DNA of 15,823 nt from CBDUSL01 sp965370265 (lineage in GTDB: Bacteria > Patescibacteriota > Patescibacteriia > JAXHNJ01), in assembly GCA_965370265.1 (NCBI GenBank), contig CBDUSL010000013.1, positions 1 through 15,823 of the forward strand. Direction: 5' to 3'. Under the pieces are notes generated by a model. That model worked only from the letters and a program-made list of their open reading frames with translations, did no database searches and had not been told where the DNA came from. The position numbers were made by a program, and so were the translations under genes. Shown one piece after another: positions 5,304 through 12,476 of the stretch. Position 1 is the first letter of the stretch; every line of letters begins with the position of its first letter.

Positions 5304-7469
5304 ATGTTAAAAAAAGTATTTGTTATTTGGTTAATAATACTATTGTTTTCCAATGGTTTATTAAACTTTGCTAAAACAACCAAAAGCCAAACACAACCTT
5401 CTGTTATCATCAATGAATTAATGTGGATGGGGTCTAGTCTTTCTTCTTATGATGAATGGATAGAGTTAAAAAATTTAACTGACGGAGCGATTGATTTATC
5501 GGGCTGGTATTTAACCAAACTTTCTTCCGGCCAGGAGACTTTAATGCTTTCTATTCCCGGGTACAATATTATTGATGATTTTTTTGTTCTTTCTAATTAC
5601 GCCGATGATTCAGATAAGTGTATTTTAGACTTTACGCCTGATTTAGTAGATTCCAGCGTCTCGCTGGTTAATAGTCAGTTGCAAATAAAGCTTTATGATT
5701 CCGAAGGTAATTTAGTAGATATAGCTGACGATGGATCCGGCAAACCTTTGAGCGGGGAGTATTCTTCCGGCGAGGTTTGGCGGTCCATGGAGAGGAATGC
5801 AAAAATAGAAAATGGAATTTTAGAAACCGCCTGGCACACTTCGGAAAATCAAGAAGGATTTAAAACGGAAAAAGAATACGGGACGCCGGGCCGGGAGAAT
5901 TCAAATTCAGCCCCCATTGCCGAAGCCGGCGTCGACCAAACAGTTTATATGAATGAAGAAGTATATTTTGACGCTTCAGACTCTTTTGATCCGGATGGAG
6001 ATGAGTTAGTCTACGCTTGGAATTTTGGGGATGGTAATTTAGGGGAAGGAGTCACTCCGGTCCATAAATATCAGCAAGAAGGTAGCTTTACGGCCACCTT
6101 ATTTTTATCAGACAGCATTAATGAAATAAGTGACAGCTTAATAATAACGGTTAATAAAAAAGAAGAAGTGATTTTTAAACCTGTTCCCGATGACAACGAT
6201 GAATCAGAAAATGATAACTTGGAAGAAAATGAAACAATTGAGGAAAATATAAATTATCAGTTTTCGGATAAAATATTATTCAATGAAATTTTTCCCAATC
6301 CCGAGGGAACAGACAGGGAGTTTGAGTTTATAGAACTAATCAATCTTGACTCAAAAGGAATAAATTTAATAGGCTGGAAGATATTCAACGGAAGCAAATA
6401 CTTTGAATTTAAGGACAAGATAATTGAACCAGAAAGCTTTTTAGCTCTTAAATACGAAGAAACAGGCATGTACTTACGAAATTCAGGACTTATGCTCCAA
6501 CTTCTTGATCCTGAAGATAAAGTTATAAACGGGGTAGAATATACAAATTCCCCGGAAGGAGAATCTTTTTCGAGAGTACTAGGGACAAATTCCTGGAGTT
6601 GGACTATTTCTGTTACTGAAGGGGAGGAAAATGAAATAACAGAAGACGTTGATGATACAAATGTCACTGAAGTTAAAAACCAAGAAGGGGGCGAAGTTTT
6701 AGGAATATCGGAACAAATAGAAGTATCTATTGGTGAGGCAAGAAGAATGGAAAAAGGAACAGAAGTAATAATAAAGGGATTTGTTTCTGTTGTGCCGGAT
6801 GTTTTTGGCACTCAGTATTTTTACATTTTTGATGGTGAGGCAGGAATAAAAATATATTCATCAAAAAAATTATTTCCTGAGCTGAAAATTGGAGATTATG
6901 TTGAAGTTTTTGGCAAAGTTTCTGAAAGTTCAGGGGAGAAGAAGATTAATATAAAAGATATTGAAGATATTAAACGATTAAGCGATTTAGGCGAGTTTCC
7001 GAAAGCCATAAGGGTCAGTATAAATAAGATTAATGATGATTTAGCGGGAAGTCTGGTGATAATAGAGGGAACGATTCTTGATTCCGGCAAGACAAAAATT
7101 CTATTTAACGATAACACAGGTGAAATAGAATTATATTTGAAGAAAGGAGCGGGTGTTAATGGCAATGATTTTGAAGAAGGAAGCAGGGCTGAAATTTTAG
7201 GTATTGTTGTTCCTTATGAAACAGGCTATAGAATACTGCCTAGAACGGGAAGTGATATAAGATTAACCGGAGAATTTAAAACAGCCGAAGAAGTAGTTAA
7301 CAAGGAAGGGGAGGTTTTGGGTATAACTGAAGTTAATGAAATAGAGATGCCATCATCAGATAACACTAATTCTCTGGCTAAATATCTAATAGTCATTATT
7401 TCTGGTTTGATTTTATGTTCAGGGTTATTAATTTTTCGATGGTATAGAACAAAGAAACAAACCGCTTAG
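5304..7469 (+). CDS. Secreted membrane-anchored lamin-tail/PKD/OB-fold protein
   Basis: This 721-residue protein has an N-terminal signal peptide (KK then a hydrophobic stretch, about 5-22). A lamin-tail domain follows (about 34-199, with INELMWMG, DEWIELKN and a closing YGTPGREN). Then come a PKD domain (about 203-283, with the classic AWNFGDGN), an acidic linker (285-318) and a second lamin-tail domain (about 322-432, with NEIFPNP, EFIELIN and LIGWKI). Two OB-fold-like modules (about 474-558 and 568-655) end at a C-terminal membrane span (about 694-711) with a basic tail RWYRTKKQTA. The hexapeptide GEVLGI occurs twice (463-468 and 669-674), once before the first OB-fold and once before the membrane span. 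It should be exported and held at the cell surface by its C terminus. The function is unknown; adhesion, or extracellular nucleic-acid binding through the OB modules, is an inference. AAGGAA (5291-5296) is the ribosome binding site. Confidence 0.85.
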   Translation: MLKKVFVIWLIILLFSNGLLNFAKTTKSQTQPSVIINELMWMGSSLSSYDEWIELKNLTDGAIDLSGWYLTKLSSGQETLMLSIPGYNIIDDFFVLSNYADDSDKCILDFTPDLVDSSVSLVNSQLQIKLYDSEGNLVDIADDGSGKPLSGEYSSGEVWRSMERNAKIENGILETAWHTSENQEGFKTEKEYGTPGRENSNSAPIAEAGVDQTVYMNEEVYFDASDSFDPDGDELVYAWNFGDGNLGEGVTPVHKYQQEGSFTATLFLSDSINEISDSLIITVNKKEEVIFKPVPDDNDESENDNLEENETIEENINYQFSDKILFNEIFPNPEGTDREFEFIELINLDSKGINLIGWKIFNGSKYFEFKDKIIEPESFLALKYEETGMYLRNSGLMLQLLDPEDKVINGVEYTNSPEGESFSRVLGTNSWSWTISVTEGEENEITEDVDDTNVTEVKNQEGGEVLGISEQIEVSIGEARRMEKGTEVIIKGFVSVVPDVFGTQYFYIFDGEAGIKIYSSKKLFPELKIGDYVEVFGKVSESSGEKKINIKDIEDIKRLSDLGEFPKAIRVSINKINDDLAGSLVIIEGTILDSGKTKILFNDNTGEIELYLKKGAGVNGNDFEEGSRAEILGIVVPYETGYRILPRTGSDIRLTGEFKTAEEVVNKEGEVLGITEVNEIEMPSSDNTNSLAKYLIVIISGLILCSGLLIFRWYRTKKQTA

Positions 7470-7471
7470 TA

Positions 7472-7480
7472 TGGTATAAT
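7472..7480 (+). promoter_or_regulatory. Extended -10 promoter giving a leaderless mRNA
   Basis: TGGTATAAT is a perfect extended -10 (TGnTATAAT). It ends 6 bases before the ATG at 7487, so transcription should begin at or next to the A of the start codon. No good -35 and no Shine-Dalgarno are present. Confidence 0.7.
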
Positions 7481-7486
7481 CTTTAT

Positions 7487-8164
7487 ATGAGATTAAACAA
7501 ATATTTATCTTTATGCGGAGTGGCTTCCCGCCGAAAATCTGATGACTTTATTAAAAACGGCCGGGTTAAAATAAATGGAAAAATTGTGAAAGAGCTGGGA
7601 GTAAAGATTGACCCCAATAAAGATGAGGTAGTGGTTAATAATAAAACATGCCGTCCTCCTTCATGTACCTACATCGCTTTGAATAAACCGATTGATTATG
7701 TTTGTACGAGAGCAATTTTTAAGGGTGAAAAATCTGTTTATGATTTACTGCCTAAAAAATTTCACAATTTAAAAATCGCCGGCCGCCTGGATAAGAATTC
7801 AAAAGGTCTGGTTATTCTTTCTGATGACGGCGATTTTATCTATAAACTTACTCATCCTAAGTTTGGGTATAAAAAAGAATACATTGTTGAACTTGATAAG
7901 TTTTTAACCAGAGAAGAAAAAGAAAGATTAAAAAAAGGAATTAAGCTTGAAGAGGGTTTGGCCAGATTTGATAAACTGGAAAAAACAGGCAAAAATAAAT
8001 ACCAAGTGATTATTCATCAAGGCTGGAAAAGACAGATTAGGAGAATGTTTAGCGAAATTAACCAGCATATTTACAGCCTGCAAAGAATAAAGGAGGGTAA
8101 TTTTTCTTTAGAAAAAATAGCGCTTGGGAAATATAAAGAAATAAATAAAAAGGAAGTGTTATAA
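7487..8164 (+). CDS. RsuA/RluB-family pseudouridine synthase
   Basis: The 225-residue protein has an N-terminal S4 RNA-binding domain (1-60, with MRLNKYLSLCGVASRRKSDD) and a catalytic pseudouridine synthase domain. It carries the family motif GRLDKNSKGLVILSDDGD (99-116), with Asp102 as the expected nucleophile, followed by KEYIVEL (130-136) and the late motif GWKRQIRRMF (179-188). Enzymes of this family convert one specific uridine in 16S or 23S rRNA, or in RluF's case also tRNA. The sequence does not decide between RsuA, RluB, RluE and RluF; the S4 domain argues against RluE, which lacks it. The gene starts 17 bases after the preceding stop but has its own extended -10 immediately before the ATG, so it is probably also made from a leaderless transcript. 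The 23S gene in the window is a possible substrate. Confidence 0.9.
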   Translation: MRLNKYLSLCGVASRRKSDDFIKNGRVKINGKIVKELGVKIDPNKDEVVVNNKTCRPPSCTYIALNKPIDYVCTRAIFKGEKSVYDLLPKKFHNLKIAGRLDKNSKGLVILSDDGDFIYKLTHPKFGYKKEYIVELDKFLTREEKERLKKGIKLEEGLARFDKLEKTGKNKYQVIIHQGWKRQIRRMFSEINQHIYSLQRIKEGNFSLEKIALGKYKEINKKEVL

Positions 8165-8188
8165 AAAAAGGACCCCTATTTGAGGTCC
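8163..8188 (-). terminator. Terminator of the DUF116-like gene
   Basis: On the minus strand GGACC and GGTCC (plus 8184-8188 and 8170-8174) form a stem followed by seven T residues (8169-8163). The T run abuts the stop codon of the convergent pseudouridine synthase gene. No comparable T run follows on the plus strand. Confidence 0.8.
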
Positions 8189-8262
8189 GAAGAGCTTTTG
8201 GGTTTAATATCTTCTCTTGTCCATAAGATTACTGGTCGGATTTTTTTCTCCTTTTTTTGAAT

Positions 8263-8694
8263 TTAAAGAGAAAGTGTATTTTTTACTTCTTTTAGGTTTA
8301 CGCTTGAACCGAGTTCACAGTCATGATTGGTTAAAGATACTACTTGGAGGGGAATCTCAAATTTACTGATCGCTTCTTCTAATTCAATAGGGCAGGCTAT
8401 ACCAATGACGGCTTGGGGTTTTAATTCTTGGTTCAATCTGGCTACAGCGGTAAAACCGGAAACTATGAAAATATTTACGTAGCCTTTTTTTCTGCCTAAT
8501 TCTAGAATTTGGCTAGCAAAACAATCATCCGAACAGGATTGGCATGATATTCCTTGACCCCATTTTTTTCTTTTACTGGGACAGACAGTTAATTTTCTTA
8601 GACATTGAGAGATAAAAATGATTCTTTTATCAACCGGTATCCGGGAAAAGCTCTCAGCGTTTCTTTCATTTATGGCCAGAAAATGTGCTTCCAT
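8263..8694 (-). CDS. DUF116-like cysteine-rich protein
   Basis: The 143-residue protein resembles the DUF116 family (COG1852-like). It has QCLRKLTVCP (30-39), then GISCQSCSDDC (48-58), giving Cys31, 38, 51, 54 and 58. The segments FIVSGFTAVARL and QAVIGIACPIELEEA follow. The conserved cysteines suggest a metal or Fe-S site. The function of the family is unknown. It is shorter than the forms with an N-terminal membrane region that I recall, and lacks that region. TTG 8712 and ATG 8706 are alternative starts. I chose ATG 8694 because GGAG (8704-8701) sits 6 bases before it. It has its own TTGACA promoter and a strong terminator, so it is a single-gene unit converging on the pseudouridine synthase. 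Confidence 0.7.
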   Translation of the reverse strand: MEAHFLAINERNAESFSRIPVDKRIIFISQCLRKLTVCPSKRKKWGQGISCQSCSDDCFASQILELGRKKGYVNIFIVSGFTAVARLNQELKPQAVIGIACPIELEEAISKFEIPLQVVSLTNHDCELGSSVNLKEVKNTLSL

Positions 8695-8746
8695 TTTTTT
8701 CTCCATTTTCAAGTTTAAAGAACATTAACGATAATAACAATTTATT

Positions 8747-8775
8747 ATCTTATCAATAAGAAGTAAAATTGTCAA
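8747..8775 (-). promoter_or_regulatory. Promoter of the DUF116-like gene
   Basis: On the minus strand TTGACA (8775-8770), a 17-base spacer and TAAGAT (8752-8747) are present. The leader to the start codon would be about 45 bases. Confidence 0.7.
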
Positions 8776-8831
8776 AATAAAATTTCTTTGGGAAGAAGTG
8801 TTAATATTAGATCAGAAGATATTATTTTAAT

Positions 8832-8864
8832 AAAAAAATCCGGCAGGTTCTGTTCCCCGCCGGA
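8832..8864 (-). terminator. Terminator of the zinc-ribbon gene
   Basis: On the minus strand TCCGGC (8864-8859) pairs with GCCGGA (8844-8839), extended by partial pairing inward, and is followed by seven T residues (8838-8832). It lies 40 bases after the stop codon of the minus-strand gene at 8905-9201. Confidence 0.85.
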
Positions 8865-8904
8865 ATGGTTGGATTGAGCTTAGTGCCAAATGAGGGCCCG
8901 TGAA

Positions 8905-9201
8905 TTATACTTCATAGAGCTGGTCGATGATATGCTTATTATTGCATATACCACATTCGTCAAAGTATGAGCCACAGATATTACAGCGGCAACTAAAGGC
9001 GGCACATTTTATTAGGCGTCTTTTCTTTTTTTTGTTTAAACTTACTCTTTCCTGAATAAAATATGTTCTGCCCGTTTCGTGTCCATTAGGGCACGTTTTT
9101 TCTGAAGCCCACTTCGTTTTACAAATTGAGCAATTGCCGTCAACCTTCTTGCATTCAATTAATCCAAGATATTTTATTTCAAAACCCTGCCCTTCATTCA
9201 T
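8905..9201 (-). CDS. Small multi-cysteine zinc-ribbon-like protein
   Basis: This 98-residue protein is not recognised as a named family. Cysteines fall in knuckle patterns: CSIC (24-27), CPNGH (37-41), CAAFSCRCNIC (66-76) and CGIC (83-86), giving ten cysteines, besides Cys17, in metal-binding spacing. This suggests two zinc-binding modules around a basic stretch KKKKRR (57-62). A ribosome binding site AAAGGAG lies shortly before the ATG. It is transcribed away from polA with a 106-base gap between the two start codons. A nucleic-acid or protein-binding role is inferred from the zinc knuckles and basic stretch. Confidence 0.7.
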   Translation of the reverse strand: MNEGQGFEIKYLGLIECKKVDGNCSICKTKWASEKTCPNGHETGRTYFIQERVSLNKKKKRRLIKCAAFSCRCNICGSYFDECGICNNKHIIDQLYEV

Positions 9202-9238
9202 GCCTTACTCCTTTCGAAAATGTAAAGATCCACAGTCC

Positions 9239-9268
9239 AACTTATCATTTCTGTTATGGTTTTGTCAA
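9239..9268 (-). promoter_or_regulatory. Promoter of the zinc-ribbon gene
   Basis: On the minus strand TTGACA (9268-9263) is followed after 18 bases by TAAGTT (9244-9239). The spacing is a little long, but the -35 is perfect. It is divergent from the polA promoter. Confidence 0.55.
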
Positions 9269-9292
9269 TAGCAAGACTAAAGGGCTAATTTT

Positions 9293-9301
9293 TGCTAAAA
9301 T
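9293..9301 (+). promoter_or_regulatory. Extended -10 promoter of polA, leaderless mRNA
   Basis: TGCTAAAAT is an extended -10 that ends 6 bases before the polA ATG at 9308. No Shine-Dalgarno is positioned for this start and no clear -35 is seen, so a leaderless transcript is likely. Confidence 0.6.
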
Positions 9302-9307
9302 GAAGGT

Positions 9308-12046
9308 ATGGTTAAGAAGAAAAAATTAGTAATTATAGATGGGAATGCTCTGATCCACCGGAGCTTTCATGCTTTACCGCCCACTTTAACGACTAAAAAA
9401 GGAGAGCTAGTAAATGCAGTTTACGGCTTCACTTCTATTCTTTTAAAAGTGCTAAAAGATTTAAAACCTGATTATTTAGCGGCCACTTTTGACCTGGAAG
9501 GGCCGACTTTTCGGCACAAAGAATATAAAGAGTATAAAGCGACTCGTGTTAAGGCTGACCAGAGCCTTTATGACCAGATACCACGGGTAAAAGAAGTGGT
9601 TCGGAGTTTTAATATTCCTATTTATGAAAAAAAAGGTTTTGAAGCGGATGATATGATTGGAACAATTGTGTCACAAGTTGAAACCAGTAATTCTGAAATT
9701 GAAAGTATCATTGTGACTGGCGATTTAGATACTTTGCAATTAATCAGCAAAAATACAAAAGTTTATACCATGAAAAAAGGGGTTAGTCAGGAAATGATTT
9801 ATGACGAAAGGGCCGTTAAACAAAGATATGGCTTTGGTCCGGAACGGGTAGTTGATTATAAAGCTTTAAGAGGTGACCCTTCTGATAATATTCCGGGGGT
9901 GCCAGGAGTCGGTGAGAAAACCGCTTGTAATCTTATTATAGAATATGGCGGTTTGGAAGATGTTTATAAAAATCTCGATAAAATTAAAGAACGCCCCCAA
10001 AAATTGTTACGTGAGAATAAAGATAAAGCTCTTCTTTCGAAAAAGTTAGCAACGATAAAAAAAGACGCCCCCGTTACTTTTGAAATAGAAAAAGCGGTTC
10101 TTCATGACTACGACCGCAGTCAAGTCGTCGAACTTTTTCAAGAGCTGGGGTTTAAGAGTTTGTTGAATAAATTGCCTGACTCAAACGCAACTTTATTTCA
10201 GGGAAAAATTGAATTGGGGGCCGGGGATAAAGAAAAGGAAAGGGATGAAACCGCTAAAGACTTAGGACTTGAGTATAAGTTAATTGATAATAATGAGGAA
10301 TTGGTTAAGTTAATTGAGATATTAAAAAAACAAAAAGAAATTTGTTTTGACACGGAAACAACGGGTCTTGATCTTTTTTCGGCCAAGCTTTTAGGCGTTA
10401 GTTTTTCCTTTGAAGAAAACAAAGCCTTTTTTGTTTCAACGGTTAAATTACCAGATGCTTTGAAAAAATTAAAACCGGTTTTGGAAAACGAAGAAATTCT
10501 TAAATACGCCCAGAATATTAAGTATGATTACGCGGTTCTAAAACAAAATGGGGTGAAAGTAAAGCCTCTCTGGTTTGATTCTATGATTGCCGCTTATCTA
10601 ATTAACCCCGGAATTCGCCAGTATAATTTAGACAGTTTGGTTTTTTCGGAATTGGGCTATGAAATGCAGCCGATGGTTGAATTAATCGGCAAAAAAGGGA
10701 AAAATCAGCTACCGGTTGAAGCAGTACCGGTGGAAAAATTAAGCTGGTATTCCTGTGAAGATGCGGATTTTACCTTAAAGCTTTCCAGAAAACTTGATCC
10801 GGAATTAGACCAGCGCAATTTAGATAAATTATTTCACGAAATGGAAATGCCTCTGGTCGAAGTTTTAGCGAACATGGAAGAGACCGGGGTTAAAATTGAT
10901 GTACCATATTTGGATAAAATGAATAAGGAAGTAACGAAAGAAATTCTAAAACTGGAAAAAGAGATTTATAAATTGAGCGAGGGAGAGTTTAATATTAATT
11001 CCCCGCTCCAACTTAAGGAAGTATTATTTGAAAGACTTAAAATTTCTTCAGAAGGGATAGGGCGGACTAAAACAGGTATTTCCACGGCCGCATCTGAGTT
11101 GGAAAAAATGAAAGGCCGCCACCCTATTATTAATTTAATATCCGAATACCGGGAATTAGCCAAGCTTAAATCCACCTATTTAGAAGCTTTGCCTAAGCTG
11201 GTGAACAAAAAAACCGGGCGGGTTCATACCAGTTATAATCAGACGATAGCCGCGACTGGCCGGCTTTCTTCTTCCAGTCCTAACTTACAGAATATTCCTA
11301 TCAGGACAGAACTGGGGGCAAAAATAAGAAACGCCTTTATCCCGGAAAAGGGGTTTAAACTTTTGGCGGCTGATTATTCCCAAATCGAGCTTAGAATCGT
11401 TGCTTCCCTGTCTAATGATACGGAAATGATTAATTCATTTAAAAAGGGAGAAGATATTCATGTCCGCACGGCCGCTATTATTAATGAAGTGCCTTTAGAT
11501 AAAGTAACTCAAAAAATGCGGTATGGAGCCAAGGCAACTAACTTCGGGATTATTTACGGCCTGGGTATTCACGGGCTTTCCCGCAGCGCTGAAATATCAC
11601 TTGATAAAGCAAGGGATTTTATTGAAAGGTATTTTATCCTTTATGAAGGAGTGGCTGACTTTTTAGAAACCAGTAAAGATCAGGCTCATGAAGAAGGCTA
11701 TAACGAAACATTATTTGGCCGGAGAAGGTATTACCCGGAAATCCAGTCCGGCAACCAGGGCCTTCGGGCGGCGGCCGAACGAGCGGCTATTAATCATCCG
11801 GTTCAGGGGACAGCCGCTGACTTGATTAAAATGGCGATGATAAAGATTTATAAGGAGTTACCAAGCGTTAGCCTCAAAAGTAAAATGATAATGCAGGTCC
11901 ATGATGAGTTGGTTTTTGAAGTGCCGGAAAAAGATATTGATAAAGTTTCTAAGTTTGTCCAAGAAACCATGGAGAACATTCATAAGCTCAAAGTACCGAT
12001 TAAGGTAGAAGTGAATTCTGGAAAGAATTGGGGGGAGTGTAAATAA
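9308..12046 (+). CDS. polA: DNA polymerase I with 5' nuclease and 3'-5' exonuclease domains
   Basis: The 912-residue protein is a full three-domain family A polymerase, close to the length of E. coli PolA. The 5' nuclease domain (1 to about 290) has IDGNALIHRSFHAL (10-23), GFEADDMIG (110-118), TGDLDTLQL (137-145) and GDPSDNIPGVPGVGEKTA (189-206). The proofreading domain (about 320-500) keeps all motifs: FDTET (347-351, Asp348 and Glu350), NIKYDYAVL (403-411, Asp407) and YSCEDAD (481-487, Tyr481 and Asp485), so it should be active. The polymerase domain has motif A AADYSQIELR (687-696, Asp689), the O-helix RYGAKATNFGIIYG (738-751, with Arg738, Lys742, Phe746 and Tyr750) and motif C QVHDELVFE (863-871, Asp866). 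It acts in primer removal, gap filling and repair. The start has a -10 box just upstream instead of a Shine-Dalgarno. The only hairpin after the stop reads as a minus-strand terminator. Confidence 0.98.
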   Translation: MVKKKKLVIIDGNALIHRSFHALPPTLTTKKGELVNAVYGFTSILLKVLKDLKPDYLAATFDLEGPTFRHKEYKEYKATRVKADQSLYDQIPRVKEVVRSFNIPIYEKKGFEADDMIGTIVSQVETSNSEIESIIVTGDLDTLQLISKNTKVYTMKKGVSQEMIYDERAVKQRYGFGPERVVDYKALRGDPSDNIPGVPGVGEKTACNLIIEYGGLEDVYKNLDKIKERPQKLLRENKDKALLSKKLATIKKDAPVTFEIEKAVLHDYDRSQVVELFQELGFKSLLNKLPDSNATLFQGKIELGAGDKEKERDETAKDLGLEYKLIDNNEELVKLIEILKKQKEICFDTETTGLDLFSAKLLGVSFSFEENKAFFVSTVKLPDALKKLKPVLENEEILKYAQNIKYDYAVLKQNGVKVKPLWFDSMIAAYLINPGIRQYNLDSLVFSELGYEMQPMVELIGKKGKNQLPVEAVPVEKLSWYSCEDADFTLKLSRKLDPELDQRNLDKLFHEMEMPLVEVLANMEETGVKIDVPYLDKMNKEVTKEILKLEKEIYKLSEGEFNINSPLQLKEVLFERLKISSEGIGRTKTGISTAASELEKMKGRHPIINLISEYRELAKLKSTYLEALPKLVNKKTGRVHTSYNQTIAATGRLSSSSPNLQNIPIRTELGAKIRNAFIPEKGFKLLAADYSQIELRIVASLSNDTEMINSFKKGEDIHVRTAAIINEVPLDKVTQKMRYGAKATNFGIIYGLGIHGLSRSAEISLDKARDFIERYFILYEGVADFLETSKDQAHEEGYNETLFGRRRYYPEIQSGNQGLRAAAERAAINHPVQGTAADLIKMAMIKIYKELPSVSLKSKMIMQVHDELVFEVPEKDIDKVSKFVQETMENIHKLKVPIKVEVNSGKNWGECK

Positions 12047-12052
12047 TTATAT

Positions 12053-12085
12053 AAAAAAAGCCCCCGGTTTGGTATTGCCGGAGGC
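12053..12085 (-). terminator. Terminator of the small CxxC gene, partly bidirectional
   Basis: On the minus strand GCCTCCGG (12085-12078) pairs with CCGGGGGC (12067-12060) and is followed by seven T residues (12059-12053). On the plus strand the same stem is followed only by GGGTTTCTT, so it may weakly stop polA transcription too. Confidence 0.8.
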
Positions 12086-12092
12086 GGGTTTC

Positions 12093-12371
12093 TTATTCTT
12101 GAATGAACTCTTCGAAGCCCTTTTCGCGGAGGCACTTAGCAGGGTCGGGGTGGTGAGCAACAGGTGAGCCGCAGAGATTGCAAGCCTGACGAGGACCGAA
12201 ACGGATGACCGTTCCCTTTTCACAAACGGCGCATCTGCCTATTTCTTCCCCTCCTTCAATGGGAAAACTCACAGCCAGGTGGCCGATAGCGACCGGGACA
12301 ATAATACCTCGGAAGTGTTTGTGGTGATCCACAAATGCCTCTTTTGGCACGTCATCAATGTGCAGAGTCAC
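12093..12371 (-). CDS. Small CxxC...CxxC protein, GC-rich gene
   Basis: This 92-residue protein has CAVC (47-50) and CNLC (64-67) knuckles 13 residues apart, which make a probable zinc ribbon. An HHP segment and Cys80 follow. The N-terminal half holds several histidines (DHHKHF, 15-20) and a short hydrophobic stretch (GIIVPVAIGHLAV, 22-34). I do not recognise the family. The start is GTG, supported by AAAGGAG about 5 bases before it. The gene is visibly richer in G and C than polA and holA around it, like the PurF-like gene further right, which may mean transfer or different selection. It is divergent from holA with 105 bases between start codons, mirroring the zinc-ribbon/polA pair. Confidence 0.7.
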   Translation of the reverse strand: MTLHIDDVPKEAFVDHHKHFRGIIVPVAIGHLAVSFPIEGGEEIGRCAVCEKGTVIRFGPRQACNLCGSPVAHHPDPAKCLREKGFEEFIQE

Positions 12372-12434
12372 TTGTTTCTCCTTTCTTATTTTGAGACAGC
12401 GAAAGATCTATCTATATTCTAATGCAAACAAGCC

Positions 12435-12463
12435 AGCTTAACAAATTTTTTCATTTATGTCAA
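12435..12463 (-). promoter_or_regulatory. Promoter of the small CxxC gene
   Basis: On the minus strand TTGACA (12463-12458), a 17-base spacer and TAAGCT (12440-12435) are present; the -10 is mediocre. The -35 box lies two bases from the plus-strand -10 of holA, so polymerase binding to the two should interfere. Confidence 0.5.
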
Positions 12464-12465
12464 GA

Positions 12466-12471
12466 TATAAG
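12466..12471 (+). promoter_or_regulatory. -10 box of holA, leaderless mRNA
   Basis: TATAAG ends 5 bases before the holA ATG at 12477, and GATACT overlaps its end. No Shine-Dalgarno precedes the start. The arrangement matches that of polA and the pseudouridine synthase gene. Confidence 0.5.
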
Positions 12472-12476
12472 ATACT

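Noticed and set aside
6257..6811. 184-codon minus-strand frame
   Set aside because: It is the complement of the lamin-tail protein gene, has a serine/proline-rich shadow composition, and has no start signal.
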